Part shown: one piece after another, positions 9,561 to 19,956 of the stretch
How the letters are laid out: each line of letters starts with the position of its first letter
Numbering within the stretch: the stretch's first letter is position 1
Assembly: GCF_014905115.1 (NCBI RefSeq)
Contig: NZ_CP041235.1
Span: forward strand, 1,116,001 to 1,180,000
Length of the DNA stretch: 64,000 nt
Source of the DNA: Sulfurimonas sediminis
GTDB taxonomy: Bacteria; Campylobacterota; Campylobacteria; Campylobacterales; Sulfurimonadaceae
Direction: 5' to 3'
Translations under genes and position numbers: made by a program
Notes under the pieces: generated by a model
Databases searched by the model: none
Told to the model about the DNA's origin: nothing
What the model saw: the letters and a program-made list of their open reading frames with translations, nothing else

Positions 9561-9866
9561 TTATGTTTTTATATCCAAAAGCGTTCCCATCATCTCATCT
9601 TGGGTTTTTATGGCAGTCACATTGAGAGCAGTTGCATCCTGTGCAATGATTTGATCGGGTATCTCTTTTGCCAGGTCTGTTTGGCTTCTTGATGAGCCAT
9701 TGTCATCAGCTTTTCTGATTGTTGCACGCACAGAGTTTGCATCATTTGTAACTCTTGTATCTTTTGGAATAAATCCGTCTGTGTTTACATTTGCAATATT
9801 ATTTGCACTGACATTCAGGACAGTTGTATTTGCCTGAATGGATGCAATATTATTTGAGATATTCAT
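9561..9866 (-). CDS. Short flagellar rod-like protein
   Basis: Starts at the internal ATG at 9866, which has a strong GGAGG ribosome binding site; an ATG 21 bases upstream lacks one. The 101-residue product carries the rod/hook N-terminal motif VLNVSANNIANVNTDGF and a C-terminal IKTQDEMMGTLLDIKT helix, but nothing like the central domain of FlgB, FlgC or FlgG. It is probably a minimal rod-related protein. The two termini alone suggest co-assembly with axial proteins. Confidence 0.75.
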   Translation of the reverse strand: MNISNNIASIQANTTVLNVSANNIANVNTDGFIPKDTRVTNDANSVRATIRKADDNGSSRSQTDLAKEIPDQIIAQDATALNVTAIKTQDEMMGTLLDIKT

Positions 9867-9904
9867 AAATGCCTCCTCGTATTGCATAATTATAGCATAA
9901 AGTT

Positions 9905-10594
9905 TTAGTGCATTCTGATAGTGCCCTGAGGATTATTTTGATTCATATTTTGAGTCTGCATATTATTATTTGACATAGAAGTTGTTAAACTGTTTGTTGG
10001 CATGTTACGTGAAGCTTCGGCTTGATTGGAAGCCAAATTCATAGCATATTGAGATAACTGCAAAGTTGCGGTATAGTTTTTGGATTGAATTTCTTGTGTT
10101 TGCACAATTCTGTCTGCCATTACACCAATTCTATCTGCCATTTCACCAATTCTGTCAGCCATGGTGCCAATATCATTAGAAAGTCTGAGTATAGTTTTTG
10201 ACATTGTTTGTATAGTATTATTGTAGCTCTCATTTGTATTGTCAGCCTGATGTGATGCAAGATAAGCTGTTGTTTTTGCTATTACTGTTATTTGTGTGCT
10301 TAACTGTTCTACATCATCCAAGGCATTGAGTGCATCTTTTGTTGATTGAAATTCTTTTGTGCTGTTGTTTAGAAATGTTTCAAGTTTTGATTCAAAATTT
10401 ACAACTTCTTTGGCATAAGTTTGTAAAGCTTCATCACTATTTAGCAGATCATCTGTTTTGTTTTTAAATGTGTTATGTATGTCATATGCATCTTCAATCG
10501 CGTTGTTTAAAAACTGTGTCGTATTGACAGTGTCATTTCCAAAAAGCAGGACAGTAGTGATCAGTGACAGGCCTATAATAGTTTTTTTCATCAT
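9905..10594 (-). CDS. Exported helical protein of unknown function
   Basis: A 229-residue protein with a signal peptide (KKTIIGLSLITTVLLFG) and an almost wholly alpha-helical mature part, probably coiled coil. Residues around 145-165 hold a tandem unit (MADRIGE, MADRIGV, MADRIVQ), a leucine-zipper-like repeat. The tail is rich in N, Q, M and T and looks disordered. I do not recognise a family. A periplasmic location is likely. Confidence 0.7.
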   Translation of the reverse strand: MMKKTIIGLSLITTVLLFGNDTVNTTQFLNNAIEDAYDIHNTFKNKTDDLLNSDEALQTYAKEVVNFESKLETFLNNSTKEFQSTKDALNALDDVEQLSTQITVIAKTTAYLASHQADNTNESYNNTIQTMSKTILRLSNDIGTMADRIGEMADRIGVMADRIVQTQEIQSKNYTATLQLSQYAMNLASNQAEASRNMPTNSLTTSMSNNNMQTQNMNQNNPQGTIRMH

Positions 10595-10660
10595 TTTCCC
10601 TTTTGTTAAGATTTGCAGTACTGTAAGATAATTTTGTTAGCAGAGTATAAGCAGTTATGA

Positions 10661-10691
10661 TAAATATTGAAGAATTCTTCTTCAATATTTA
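10661..10691 (-). terminator. AT-rich perfect hairpin after dapD
   Basis: Two perfect 14-base arms (TAAATATTGAAGAA and its complement) around a 3-base loop, nine bases past the dapD stop. The stem is AT-rich, so it may act as a terminator or as a 3-prime stabilising hairpin. Confidence 0.55.
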
Positions 10692-10699
10692 CTCTAAAA

Positions 10700-11899
10700 T
10701 TAGTGCAGGTCGGCGTTGAGCTTAATCTCTCGAGTAGATCGCGATGCAGTGATTTCTCCGGTTAAAGAGTTTTGTCTGAAGTGAAGTCCATTGAAAAAAG
10801 CAAGTTGTTTTGCTTTGAAAATTTCACCCTCAATGGCTATACCTTTGTTTACTTCTCTGATTTTTTCAAGTTCAGTTGGGTAAATACCTACTTTTGTTCC
10901 TTCAAGAATTGCCAAACCGGCATCTATAATACAGCCGTCTCCCAAAGGAATACCACAAACAGAGTTTGCTCCCAAAAGACAGTTTTTGCCGATACTGATT
11001 GGGTTTCCGTCTGTTCCTGAAAGTACACCGAGAATTGAAGCACCACCTCCGACATCAGAACCGTCACCAACGATTGCAGAAGAAGAAATACGGCCTTCAA
11101 CCATACTCACACCGGTTGTTCCGGCATTAAAGTTTATGTATGAAGCTCCCGGCATTACAGTTGTTCCAGCCGCAAGCTGTGCACCGAAACGTACTTTGGA
11201 AGTGTCAAGTATACGTGTATTATCCGCAGGAATGATGTGCTGTAAAAATCTTGGAAATTTGTCTACAAAATCAATATGAGGGTACTCATTTGCAAGTTTG
11301 AGTTCAATTTCAAACTCCCGCAAATAATCAAGTTCTATCGGCTGTCCGTTAGACCATGCAACATTTGGCAATGCACCGAAGGCACCGTTGAGATTGATTT
11401 CACGAAGTCCTACTTTTGCAAGAGAGATTGCATACAGTTTTAGATAGGTCGCTTCTACGCTTTCACAAGGTGCATCTTCAAATATAAAGCATACTTTGAA
11501 TTCACCCTCAAGACTTCCGTTGTTTACTATTTGAGAATAGAGTGCCGAAACTACTTGAATGTTTTTGTGTGCATCACCGTGTGCTTCGTCAGAATAAGGT
11601 GTAAAAGCATTGAGACAATCTTTTAAAAACTGTAAATTTATGTCACATACGACTTCATTTTGTGTAAAATCTACTGTAATTCCCTGATCTGCAAGTGCTT
11701 GGATAAAAATCGCGGCACTGCCAAAATTTTCATCCCAGTTGATTACCGGATAGGTTGCCTGAAGAGATTTGTTTACATTTAACTGTCCCAGGTCTACTCG
11801 TGCTATACCAAAGACCAAAGGATCTTTGTATCCTGTTGTATTTGTTTTAATATTGTTTACCAATGCTTTAAATGCATCTGCTGTTTGAATAACGTCCAT
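10700..11899 (-). CDS. dapD: Tetrahydrodipicolinate N-succinyltransferase
   Basis: Succinylates tetrahydrodipicolinate in lysine and meso-diaminopimelate synthesis. The 399-residue protein is the long form found in Campylobacterota: an N-terminal domain (about 1-230) followed by a left-handed beta helix of hexapeptide repeats (GTTVMPGASYINFNAGTTG; VEGRISSSAIVGDGSDVGGG; ISIGKNCLLGANSVCG). The start ATG at 11899 is preceded by GTGAGAATTC. Confidence 0.95.
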   Translation of the reverse strand: MDVIQTADAFKALVNNIKTNTTGYKDPLVFGIARVDLGQLNVNKSLQATYPVINWDENFGSAAIFIQALADQGITVDFTQNEVVCDINLQFLKDCLNAFTPYSDEAHGDAHKNIQVVSALYSQIVNNGSLEGEFKVCFIFEDAPCESVEATYLKLYAISLAKVGLREINLNGAFGALPNVAWSNGQPIELDYLREFEIELKLANEYPHIDFVDKFPRFLQHIIPADNTRILDTSKVRFGAQLAAGTTVMPGASYINFNAGTTGVSMVEGRISSSAIVGDGSDVGGGASILGVLSGTDGNPISIGKNCLLGANSVCGIPLGDGCIIDAGLAILEGTKVGIYPTELEKIREVNKGIAIEGEIFKAKQLAFFNGLHFRQNSLTGEITASRSTREIKLNADLH

Positions 11900-11996
11900 T
11901 GAATTCTCACTTAATAAATTTGATTTGCAATTATACTTAAAAACTACTAACGAAGTTTAGTATATAATTTAAATAATAAAATAAAAAGAGAATATT

Positions 11997-12500
11997 TTGA
12001 ACACTTGGCTTGAACTACTAAAAAACGATGATTATCTTGGTATAAAAAAATACATAAAAAATGGCGGGAAACTTTCCCAAAAGAATGAGGCGGGAGAGTC
12101 TGTACTTGCCTGTGCATTACGTGCACAGTGCTCAGATGAGACAATTATGCTGCTTATAAACAACGGGGCAGATATTTTTGACTGCGATGATGAAGGCGTC
12201 AGTATTTTTGATATGGCAATCACCTATGACAAAATTGAAATAGTAAAATATCTGATAAAACAGGGTAAAGAAGTAAATGATACGACAAGAAAAAGCGGTT
12301 TTACCGCATTGATGGGTGCGGCATGTTACGGGAGAGTTGAAATTGCCAAACTTCTTTTAAAGGAGGGTGCTGACAAAAATGTACGGGACTCAAAAGGTTT
12401 CAGTGCCGTAGATTTTGCCAGAAAAATGAATAAAAAAAGCATACTCGAACTTTTTGACTATGATGAAACTGCACCTAAAAACAGAGGATATGCAAGGTAG
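11997..12500 (+). CDS. Ankyrin-repeat protein
   Basis: A 167-residue protein made of ankyrin repeats (ESVLACALRAQCSDETIMLLINNGADI; SGFTALMGAACYGRVEIAKLLLKEGADKN). These form a protein-protein interaction scaffold. There is no signal peptide, so it is cytoplasmic. The start is TTG with AAAGAG upstream. It converges on a ribbon-helix-helix protein gene two bases away. Confidence 0.85.
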   Translation: MNTWLELLKNDDYLGIKKYIKNGGKLSQKNEAGESVLACALRAQCSDETIMLLINNGADIFDCDDEGVSIFDMAITYDKIEIVKYLIKQGKEVNDTTRKSGFTALMGAACYGRVEIAKLLLKEGADKNVRDSKGFSAVDFARKMNKKSILELFDYDETAPKNRGYAR

Positions 12501-12501
12501 T

Positions 12502-12693
12502 CTATTCAAAAAACTTTTTTTGTTTCGTGTTGTCCAGAGGCTTTCTTTTCTCTTTGGCAAGCCACTCTTGCAGCAAAGATTCAACAACTTTGCTCAGGCT
12601 CATTTTGTAGCGACTGCGTGAATATTTCATCGCTTCATCCCATGTGTTTTTGTCAATTAACAAACTTCTTGTCACTTCGTCTTTTGGTTTCAA
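12502..12693 (-). CDS. Small ribbon-helix-helix-like protein
   Basis: 63 residues with the shape of a ribbon-helix-helix DNA-binding protein: a beta strand (VTRSLLIDKNTWDEAMKY) followed by SRYKMSLSKVVESLLQEWL and a basic tail. No toxin partner is adjacent. It is 11 bases downstream of another putative DNA-binding protein gene on the same strand, so the two may form a regulatory pair. Confidence 0.6.
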   Translation of the reverse strand: MKPKDEVTRSLLIDKNTWDEAMKYSRSRYKMSLSKVVESLLQEWLAKEKRKPLDNTKQKKFFE

Positions 12694-12704
12694 TGGTATC
12701 CTTG

Positions 12705-13316
12705 TTATGATGCTTGCAAAAGTTCTATAAAACTTCTGTAGCTGTCAACGATTTTTTGGTTTTTTGTATTTTGTATATAAAATTCTATGGCTTTTTTGCC
12801 GAGTCTGGGGATTTCATTCTTAACAGCCCAGCTGCTGACGGTACCTTCTGGCACTTCAAGAACTTCGGCGAGCTGTTTTTGTGTAATTTGAAGCTCTTTG
12901 CAAATATCTTTGACAACATTTGATTTGTCTTTTTTGATTTTTCTGTTTGCAGGTTTTAATCTTTTTGGTTTTGGTCTTTTTTGCTCTATTTCAGTAACTG
13001 TAGTACAGTGTGTATCCATCCAGGCAAGAACATTTGAAGCTTCTAAAACCCAGTCGCGGGAATTCAGCTGTTTGACAACATCTTCGCAAAACTCTTTTGC
13101 ATACATCTGTGCTGTTTCTTTATTGCTGAGTTGGTAGAGTATTGCAAAAGCAAGTTGCAAGGCACCTTTTGAGGTGTTTCCCCAGTCAAAACCGTTCTTG
13201 GCGTATTGGTGTACATCAGTACGACTCGGGAGGTTCAGTTCTTTATATGTAACAAATTTATTACCCAGTAAAGTCTTATGCCCTTTGAAGACATGGTTAT
13301 TCATTATTAATGCCAT
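12705..13316 (-). CDS. Two-domain protein with XRE-like HTH
   Basis: 203 residues. The N-terminal part (FKGHKTLLGNKFV ... FDWGNTSKGALQLAFAILYQL) resembles the uncharacterised DUF6166 fold as I remember it. The C-terminal part holds a helix-turn-helix (ITQKQLAEVLEVPEGTVSSWAVKNEIP) that should bind DNA. A lysine-rich linker joins them. The function is probably regulatory; the DUF name needs a profile search. Confidence 0.6.
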   Translation of the reverse strand: MALIMNNHVFKGHKTLLGNKFVTYKELNLPSRTDVHQYAKNGFDWGNTSKGALQLAFAILYQLSNKETAQMYAKEFCEDVVKQLNSRDWVLEASNVLAWMDTHCTTVTEIEQKRPKPKRLKPANRKIKKDKSNVVKDICKELQITQKQLAEVLEVPEGTVSSWAVKNEIPRLGKKAIEFYIQNTKNQKIVDSYRSFIELLQAS

Positions 13317-13330
13317 AGTTTTATTTTCTC

Positions 13331-13459
13331 TTATATTTTAAAAGTGTAATGCTGTTGCTCTTTTTCTTTAAACTCCTCTTTATGAGGTGTTAAAGTCATG
13401 CGATAAACAACATATATGAGAGATAAAAGCAATAAAAGTACCAATAATCAAACTAACAT
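13331..13459 (-). pseudogene. Small membrane protein frame interrupted by TGA at codon 4
   Basis: From ATG at 13459 the frame reads Met-Leu-Val-stop and then stays open for 38 codons. They give a hydrophobic leucine-rich helix (LLVLLLLLSLIYVVYRM) and a charged tail (TPHKEEFKEKEQQHYTFKI), typical of a 40-residue single-span protein. A TTG two codons after the stop could start a slightly shorter product, but no ribosome binding site precedes it. It follows a CinA-like gene by 16 bases. It is either a decayed gene, a sequence error, or a protein starting at TTG. Confidence 0.45.
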
Positions 13460-13475
13460 GATAAAATTCTTTGAT

Positions 13476-14210
13476 TTATGATATTTTAAATGGTATATGT
13501 TTGCGTGTGAGTTCCTCCTGAAACATATCAAAATATTTTTTTACCTCTTCTTTGTTTTCTCCGCTTAAAGAGAGTTCCACATTTGGTTTGTTCTCTATAA
13601 AAATTGGCAGGGAAGAAAGCTCAATGTTTTCTGGAAGTTTTTGCATAACATCAATGAGTGTATTTTCACTTGTTTCTGCCAGCAGTGTATATCTGTACTT
13701 TTTCCTTGCCCGTGAAAAATATTTTTTTATTATTTCACTGCTCATTGGATGGGACATCGAGGGGAATCCCGGCATAAAAAAGAACCTCCTGTCCAAAGCA
13801 AAACCGGACATATTGTTTACCGGATTTGGCAGAAGTTCTGCATTTGGCGGTATCTCCGCCATGTGGATACGATGGGGATATGCCTCGTTGCCAAACTTGT
13901 TGATAATGTCCTGTTTGAATTTTTCATGGGTTACGGGCTTGGAATTCCTAAAAACCTCCGCGGCCACTTCCCGTGTCAAATCATCAGGAGTGGAACCAAT
14001 GCCGCCAAAAGAGAACATTACTGCTTCTTTGTCGTCGAGTATCATTTTATAGGTGCGTTTCATCAGTCCGACATCGTCTTTGATGACAAAAGAGGCAAAA
14101 AGTTCCTGTCCGTATTTTGCAAGCTCATTTTTTAAAAAATCAAAATGTTTGTCAACGCGTCTTCCGTTTAAAATTTCTGTTCCAATAATAACTGCATAAA
14201 AATTCATCAT
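13476..14210 (-). CDS. CinA/MoaB-like molybdopterin-binding domain protein
   Basis: A 244-residue protein with the MoCF/CinA N-terminal fold: VIIGTEILNGRRVDKHFDFL at the start, FGGIGSTPDDLTREVAAEVF near residue 88 and NPVNNMSGFALDRRFFFMPGFPSM around 130-150. The C-terminal nicotinamide-deamidase domain of full CinA is absent, so this is the short form seen in many genomes. The substrate is uncertain (a nucleotide or molybdopterin-like compound). Confidence 0.85.
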   Translation of the reverse strand: MMNFYAVIIGTEILNGRRVDKHFDFLKNELAKYGQELFASFVIKDDVGLMKRTYKMILDDKEAVMFSFGGIGSTPDDLTREVAAEVFRNSKPVTHEKFKQDIINKFGNEAYPHRIHMAEIPPNAELLPNPVNNMSGFALDRRFFFMPGFPSMSHPMSSEIIKKYFSRARKKYRYTLLAETSENTLIDVMQKLPENIELSSLPIFIENKPNVELSLSGENKEEVKKYFDMFQEELTRKHIPFKIS

Positions 14211-14266
14211 ACCACTTTTTTACATAATTATAGTATTATTTCATAAATAATTAACAAGGACAGAAA

Positions 14267-15213
<947 letters not shown>

Positions 15214-15220
15214 TCACCTG

Positions 15221-16666
15221 CTATGATTCGGGTCTATAGACCCGAATATTTTCACAGCCTTTGGCATCTTGCAAGTACTGTGCATGTAACTGGCTCATGA
15301 TGCCTTTGTCACAGTACAGAAGATACTCTTTGTCCTTCGGAAGCTTGTCAAACTCTGTTTTTAGTTTGTGAAAAGGTATCTTGAGCGTGTTACATGTAAG
15401 CGCAATACACTCTTCTTCTGGACGAATATCTATCACCGTAAAATCACCGCTGTCTAAATCATTTACAACTTCAACAGGTGCCAGATTTGTAATGTCATCC
15501 ACTATTTCATCAATACTTAAATGCTGTGCATTTTTTACTGCTGTATCAAGTACATCATAGTTGAATTTTTGTGCTACTTTCTCCATACGTTTATGCGAAC
15601 CGTGCGTGATTGGGTTTTGAGAAATAACACCGCAATATTCTGGCATACTTTCGGCAAAATGACGAGTGCCGATTTCATTGGCTATGTTCATGATGTCAGG
15701 TTTGTTCATTGTTGCCAAAGGACGCAAAATGAGCTTGTTGCTGACTTCGTCTATGAGTGCAAGATTACGAAGTGTCTGGCTTGAAACCTGGGCAACACTC
15801 TCTCCTGTTACAAGGGCATCTATCTCCATGTCATTGGCAACTTTTTCAGCGGCTTGAAGCATAAGCCGTTTGAGCATTACACCCATATAAGTCGGTGGTG
15901 TTGCCCTGAAGATTTCTGTAAGCACGTCATCAAAAGCAACAGAGACAAATTTGACTTTGTGTGAAGATCCAAATTTATTCCAAAGATACAAAGCAACCTG
16001 TTTTACACCGATTTCATGTGCCATACCGCCAAGATTAAAGAAAATAAAATGCGTTTTTATTCCTCTCTTCATTGTAAGATACGAAGCCACAGTAGAATCA
16101 AATCCGCCAGACATCAGTGAGAGTATATCTCCCTGTGTTCCGATGGGAAAACCGCTGAGCCCTTTGTATTTTGTAGAAATAAAATTAAGCTGGTTTTGAA
16201 TAAGTTCCATCTGTACAATCACATCAGGATTTTTCAACGAAACATTTTTTGCTTTTGAGTTTGCTAAAAGGTGTCCACCGACAGTTCTTTCTATATCAAT
16301 AGAGCTGAAATCATGTTTGCCTGTACGTTTGACTCTTACCACAAAGGTTTTATCAGTAAGAGAATCAGCCACCAGTTCACGAATTTTTGTTTTAATTTTG
16401 TCAATTGTGTCCATGTCGTCAAACTGCAGGACTTCAAGTATCTGCTCAATTCCCGGAGTATCTAAAAGTCTTTGTCTGACTTCAGGTAAGACATCTTCAG
16501 GGGTTAAAACTTCAATTTTATCGGAAAATTTTTTTACTTTTATATTGGTATCAATACGCTGTAGAATTGTCAGGAGATTATTATAAAGTTGACCGACCAT
16601 CTGGCGTTTTGCAGAGGGTCCTTTGATCATAATTTCTGGGAAAAGTTTTAAAATGAATTTTTGCAC
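15221..16666 (-). CDS. thiI: tRNA 4-thiouridine synthetase ThiI with rhodanese domain
   Basis: Adenylates U8 of tRNA and transfers sulfur to it, and supplies sulfur for thiamine thiazole synthesis. The 481 residues comprise an NFLD plus THUMP region (1-165), the PP-loop LMSGGFDSTVASYL (about 184-197) and a C-terminal rhodanese domain whose active-site loop CDKGIMSQ contains the persulfide cysteine. This is the long E. coli-type enzyme. Confidence 0.96.
   Translation of the reverse strand: MQKFILKLFPEIMIKGPSAKRQMVGQLYNNLLTILQRIDTNIKVKKFSDKIEVLTPEDVLPEVRQRLLDTPGIEQILEVLQFDDMDTIDKIKTKIRELVADSLTDKTFVVRVKRTGKHDFSSIDIERTVGGHLLANSKAKNVSLKNPDVIVQMELIQNQLNFISTKYKGLSGFPIGTQGDILSLMSGGFDSTVASYLTMKRGIKTHFIFFNLGGMAHEIGVKQVALYLWNKFGSSHKVKFVSVAFDDVLTEIFRATPPTYMGVMLKRLMLQAAEKVANDMEIDALVTGESVAQVSSQTLRNLALIDEVSNKLILRPLATMNKPDIMNIANEIGTRHFAESMPEYCGVISQNPITHGSHKRMEKVAQKFNYDVLDTAVKNAQHLSIDEIVDDITNLAPVEVVNDLDSGDFTVIDIRPEEECIALTCNTLKIPFHKLKTEFDKLPKDKEYLLYCDKGIMSQLHAQYLQDAKGCENIRVYRPES
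15226..15247. terminator. Bidirectional terminator between adk and thiI
   Basis: ATTCGGGTCTA and its exact complement form an uninterrupted GC-rich palindrome followed by ATATTTT on the plus strand. It overlaps the last codons of thiI and separates the two converging genes. Confidence 0.75.
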
Positions 16667-16677
16667 CGTGTGGGCCT

Positions 16678-17256
16678 TTAGATTTTTGATTGAATAAAGC
16701 TTTCCATTTCGTGAACTATCTCTTCAATACTTCGCTCACCGGAAATGACTTTTAAAATGCCTTTTTGCGTATAAAAATCTTTGATCTGCCCTAAAGGTTC
16801 CATATAGATTTTCATACGGTTGTTAAAGACTTCGTTGTTGTCATCTTCACCTCTGGCGCGTCCAAGCACTCTCTCTCTGGCTGTCTCTTCGCTTACCTCT
16901 ACCTCAATAACACTGGAGAGTTCAATGTCTTTATGCTTTTCCAGGTAGCTATCAAGTGCAAGCATCTGCTCTACACTTCTAGGGTAGCCGTCGATGATAA
17001 TAATGTCAGTCGGAGAAGATTTTATAGCATTGATAATCGTCTCAATGACAATATTTATAGGAACAATTTCGCCTTTTGAGATATATCTGTGTATCTCTTT
17101 GCCTCTTTCACTCCCGCTCTCTACTTCGGCTCGCAGCATATCACCGGTAGAGTAGTGTGTTATATTGGCATTGTTTTTGGCTATTAGTTCGGCATCTGTA
17201 GTTTTACCGGAGCCTGGAGCTCCGATAATAAGAAAGAGTTTTTTTGTATGCGACAT
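16678..17256 (-). CDS. adk: Adenylate kinase, short Campylobacter type
   Basis: 192 residues starting at the ATG at 17256, five bases past the aspS stop; a longer in-frame start inside aspS is unlikely. Motifs: [55 protein letters not shown] and [17 protein letters not shown], which replaces the LID by a short loop. Length and sequence closely match, from memory, the C. jejuni Adk encoded beside aspS. A second, canonical Adk is nearby, so one may have a specialised nucleotide preference. Confidence 0.93.
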   Translation of the reverse strand: MSHTKKLFLIIGAPGSGKTTDAELIAKNNANITHYSTGDMLRAEVESGSERGKEIHRYISKGEIVPINIVIETIINAIKSSPTDIIIIDGYPRSVEQMLALDSYLEKHKDIELSSVIEVEVSEETARERVLGRARGEDDNNEVFNNRMKIYMEPLGQIKDFYTQKGILKVISGERSIEEIVHEMESFIQSKI

Positions 17257-17260
17257 AATA

Positions 17261-19018
17261 TTATGCCTTTGTTTGTTCACGCAGGCGTATATGTAAGTCA
17301 CGCAGTTGTGCATTGTCCACAGGACTTGGTGCTTTAGTTAACAAACAAGAGGCTTTTTGTGTTTTAGGAAAGGCAATAACATCACGAATACTTGTTTTTT
17401 TCGTTAAAAGCATAATAAGTCTGTCGAATCCTAAAGCAAAACCACCGTGTGGAGGTGCACCGAATTTAAGAGCATCAAGTAAGAAACCGAATTTTTCCTG
17501 TGCCTCTTCTTCTGAAATACCAAGGAGTTTAAAGACCTCTTCTTGCACTTCTTCTTTGTGGATACGAATAGACCCACCACCAAGTTCTGTACCGTTTAAA
17601 ACGATGTCATAAGCGATAGACTCTATCTCTTCTACATCATCTTTGTCAGTATCTTTTGGCATGGTAAAGGGATGGTGCAGTGCTTTTACGCGACCGTCTT
17701 CGACTTCAAACATTGGAAAATCAACAACCCATACAAATTCAAAAGCATTTTCGTCTATCAGATTCATTTTTTCATGCTCGGCAATGAAATTTCTGAATCT
17801 TCCCATGTAATCCCATACCGTTTTTTTCTCACCTGCACCAAAAAATACAACATCTCCGACTTCAAGTTCGGTTCTTTCAATGATAAGCGCTATGTCTTCT
17901 TCTGAGAAAAACTTAGTCAAAGGACCTTTGAGCCCGTCTTCTTTCATCTGGAAGTATCCAAGACCATGTGCGCCAAACTTACGTACATACTCTTCAAAAG
18001 ATTTCATTTCACGTTTTGAAAATATCAGATCAGCACCCGGAACTTTGAGTGCCTTAATGCGGTTTACATGTGGTTTTTTTGCAATATTTGTAAAGATTTC
18101 ATTATCACATCGCTCAAAAATGTCTATGACATCAACCATTTTAAGGTCATAACGCAAATCCGGTTTGTCAGAGCCGTATAATTCCATAGCGTCTTTATAT
18201 GTAATACGGTTAAAAGGAGGCTTGATTTCAACACCACAGGCATCAAACATTGCCACAAGCAGATCTTCGGCTATTTTTATAACATCTTCCTGGTTACAAA
18301 AACTCATCTCAACATCTATTTGTGTAAATTCAGGCTGACGATCAGCTCGTAAATCTTCATCACGGAAACATTTTGCGATTTGAAAGTATCTGTCAAACCC
18401 GCCAACCATTAAAAGCTGTTTGAAAAGCTGCGGTGACTGTGGCAGTGCGTAAAACTCACCGTTGTGCACACGAGAAGGGACTAAATAATCTCTGGCACCC
18501 TCTGGAGTTGATTTTGTCAAAATCGGTGTTTCAACTTCCAAAAATCCGTTTTTGTCAAGGATATTTCTTGCCGCAATCGCTGCTTTTGAACGCAGGCGAA
18601 AAACTTCATACATATCAGGATCACGAAGTTCCAAGTAACGATATTTGAGTCTTGTCTCTTCACCGACATTTTTATCGCCGATTACAAAAGGAGTAGGAGC
18701 AGATTTGTTTTCTATAATCAGTTCTTTTACAACAATTTCAATAGCACCGGTTTTCAAACGGGGATTTGTCAAACCTTCTCCGCGAAGACGAACGGTCCCT
18801 TTGACTATTAAAACATATTCATCACGGACATTGTTCGCAACTTTATGCGCTTCTTCGGAATCCTCAGGGTCACATGTAAGCTGAATAAGCCCTGTTTTGT
18901 CACGCAAATCTATGAAAATAATTCCACCGTGGTCGCGATAGTTATTCGCCCAGCCGGTAAGAACGACATCTTCTCCAACATTTGTTTCATCTAAATCTGT
19001 ACAGTAATGAGTTCTCAA
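17261..19018 (-). CDS. aspS: Aspartyl-tRNA synthetase (AspRS/AsxRS)
   Basis: Charges tRNA-Asp, and probably tRNA-Asn where asparaginyl-tRNA is made by amidation. I place the start at TTG 19018, preceded by AGGA at 8-10 bases; upstream in-frame residues are only hydrophobic leader-like codons. The resulting 585 residues match the usual length. Domains: OB-fold ([19 protein letters not shown]), class II motif 2 ([18 protein letters not shown]), the bacterial insertion domain and motif 3 ([13 protein letters not shown]). Confidence 0.96.
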   Translation of the reverse strand: MRTHYCTDLDETNVGEDVVLTGWANNYRDHGGIIFIDLRDKTGLIQLTCDPEDSEEAHKVANNVRDEYVLIVKGTVRLRGEGLTNPRLKTGAIEIVVKELIIENKSAPTPFVIGDKNVGEETRLKYRYLELRDPDMYEVFRLRSKAAIAARNILDKNGFLEVETPILTKSTPEGARDYLVPSRVHNGEFYALPQSPQLFKQLLMVGGFDRYFQIAKCFRDEDLRADRQPEFTQIDVEMSFCNQEDVIKIAEDLLVAMFDACGVEIKPPFNRITYKDAMELYGSDKPDLRYDLKMVDVIDIFERCDNEIFTNIAKKPHVNRIKALKVPGADLIFSKREMKSFEEYVRKFGAHGLGYFQMKEDGLKGPLTKFFSEEDIALIIERTELEVGDVVFFGAGEKKTVWDYMGRFRNFIAEHEKMNLIDENAFEFVWVVDFPMFEVEDGRVKALHHPFTMPKDTDKDDVEEIESIAYDIVLNGTELGGGSIRIHKEEVQEEVFKLLGISEEEAQEKFGFLLDALKFGAPPHGGFALGFDRLIMLLTKKTSIRDVIAFPKTQKASCLLTKAPSPVDNAQLRDLHIRLREQTKA

Positions 19019-19049
19019 AATATAGAGTCCTATATAAATAATTTTCGCG

Positions 19050-19078
19050 ATTATACCTAAATATAGTATAATTAACAA
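19050..19078 (-). promoter_or_regulatory. Promoter of aspS
   Basis: On the minus strand TTGTTA (19078-19073), a 17-base spacer and a perfect TATAAT (19055-19050) precede the TTG start. A second TATAAT on the plus strand (19067-19072) is placed to serve nadK, so the divergent promoters interleave. Confidence 0.55.
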
Positions 19079-19101
19079 AATTATTATACAAATGAGCAAT
19101 T

Positions 19102-19956
19102 TTGAAAACAAATACAATTAAAAAAGTCGGTGTTGTTTTACGACCGTCCACTCCTGAACTCAAAGAGAGCTATTTTAAGCTTGAAAAAATTTTTAACAAA
19201 CATAACATAGAAGTAATTATAGACAGTATCAGCGGGGGCATGATAGGTGTTATGGGGATGGAATTTGAATATCTGTGTGAAAATTCAGATATCCTTGTAA
19301 CACTTGGAGGAGACGGAACACTTATATCGACTGTCAGGCGCTCTTTTCGGCATGATGTGCCGATATTTGGCATTTATGCCGGCTCTCTCGGATTTTTGGC
19401 AGATATCAATCTCAACGAATTGGAAGAGTTTGTAGCAAATCTGGTTGCAGGAAATTACAGAGTGGATGAAAGATCTATTTTGGAGGCCCAGTTTATACAA
19501 AACAACAAAGAAGTTGTTCTTTATGCCTTTAATGACATTGTTATCACACGGGCTTCCGTTTCGAATATGATACATGTAGAGACATTGGTCGATTCAAAAG
19601 CATTCAATACCTATTATGGTGACGGTGTGATAGTGGCTACTCCGACAGGCTCAACCGCATACAATCTTTCAGCAGGAGGTCCTGTCTTGTTTCCCCTGAC
19701 AAATGTTTTTGCCCTGACTCCCATATGTCCGCATTCATTGACACAAAGGCCTGTGGTTTTACCGGGAAAATTCTCCATAGAGATGAAAACACCAAAAGAC
19801 AAAGCATTGCTTATAATAGACGGACAGGACAAGCATGAACTCGAAATCGGACAGAGTATACATATAAAACTGGCCAAAAAAAGAGTCAAACTCATTCACA
19901 GAGACGAATTCAACTATTTTGATGTGTTAAAAGAAAAACTGCACTGGGGTGACTAG
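19102..19956 (+). CDS. nadK: NAD kinase
   Basis: Phosphorylates NAD to NADP. The 284-residue protein shows the family motifs [15 protein letters not shown] (GGDGT near residue 72), [23 protein letters not shown] and [15 protein letters not shown]. The start is TTG with GAG six bases upstream. In C. jejuni, as I recall, recN follows directly; here recN lies 29 kb downstream. Confidence 0.97.
   Translation: MKTNTIKKVGVVLRPSTPELKESYFKLEKIFNKHNIEVIIDSISGGMIGVMGMEFEYLCENSDILVTLGGDGTLISTVRRSFRHDVPIFGIYAGSLGFLADINLNELEEFVANLVAGNYRVDERSILEAQFIQNNKEVVLYAFNDIVITRASVSNMIHVETLVDSKAFNTYYGDGVIVATPTGSTAYNLSAGGPVLFPLTNVFALTPICPHSLTQRPVVLPGKFSIEMKTPKDKALLIIDGQDKHELEIGQSIHIKLAKKRVKLIHRDEFNYFDVLKEKLHWGD

Noticed and set aside
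17257-17313. Longer start for the short adenylate kinase
   Set aside because: The extra N-terminal residues overlap aspS and do not resemble the family; ATG 17256 gives the expected 192 residues.
19019-19117. Membrane-anchored AspRS
   Set aside because: Upstream in-frame codons encode a hydrophobic stretch, but this is the AT-rich divergent promoter region; TTG 19018 with AGGA is the credible start.
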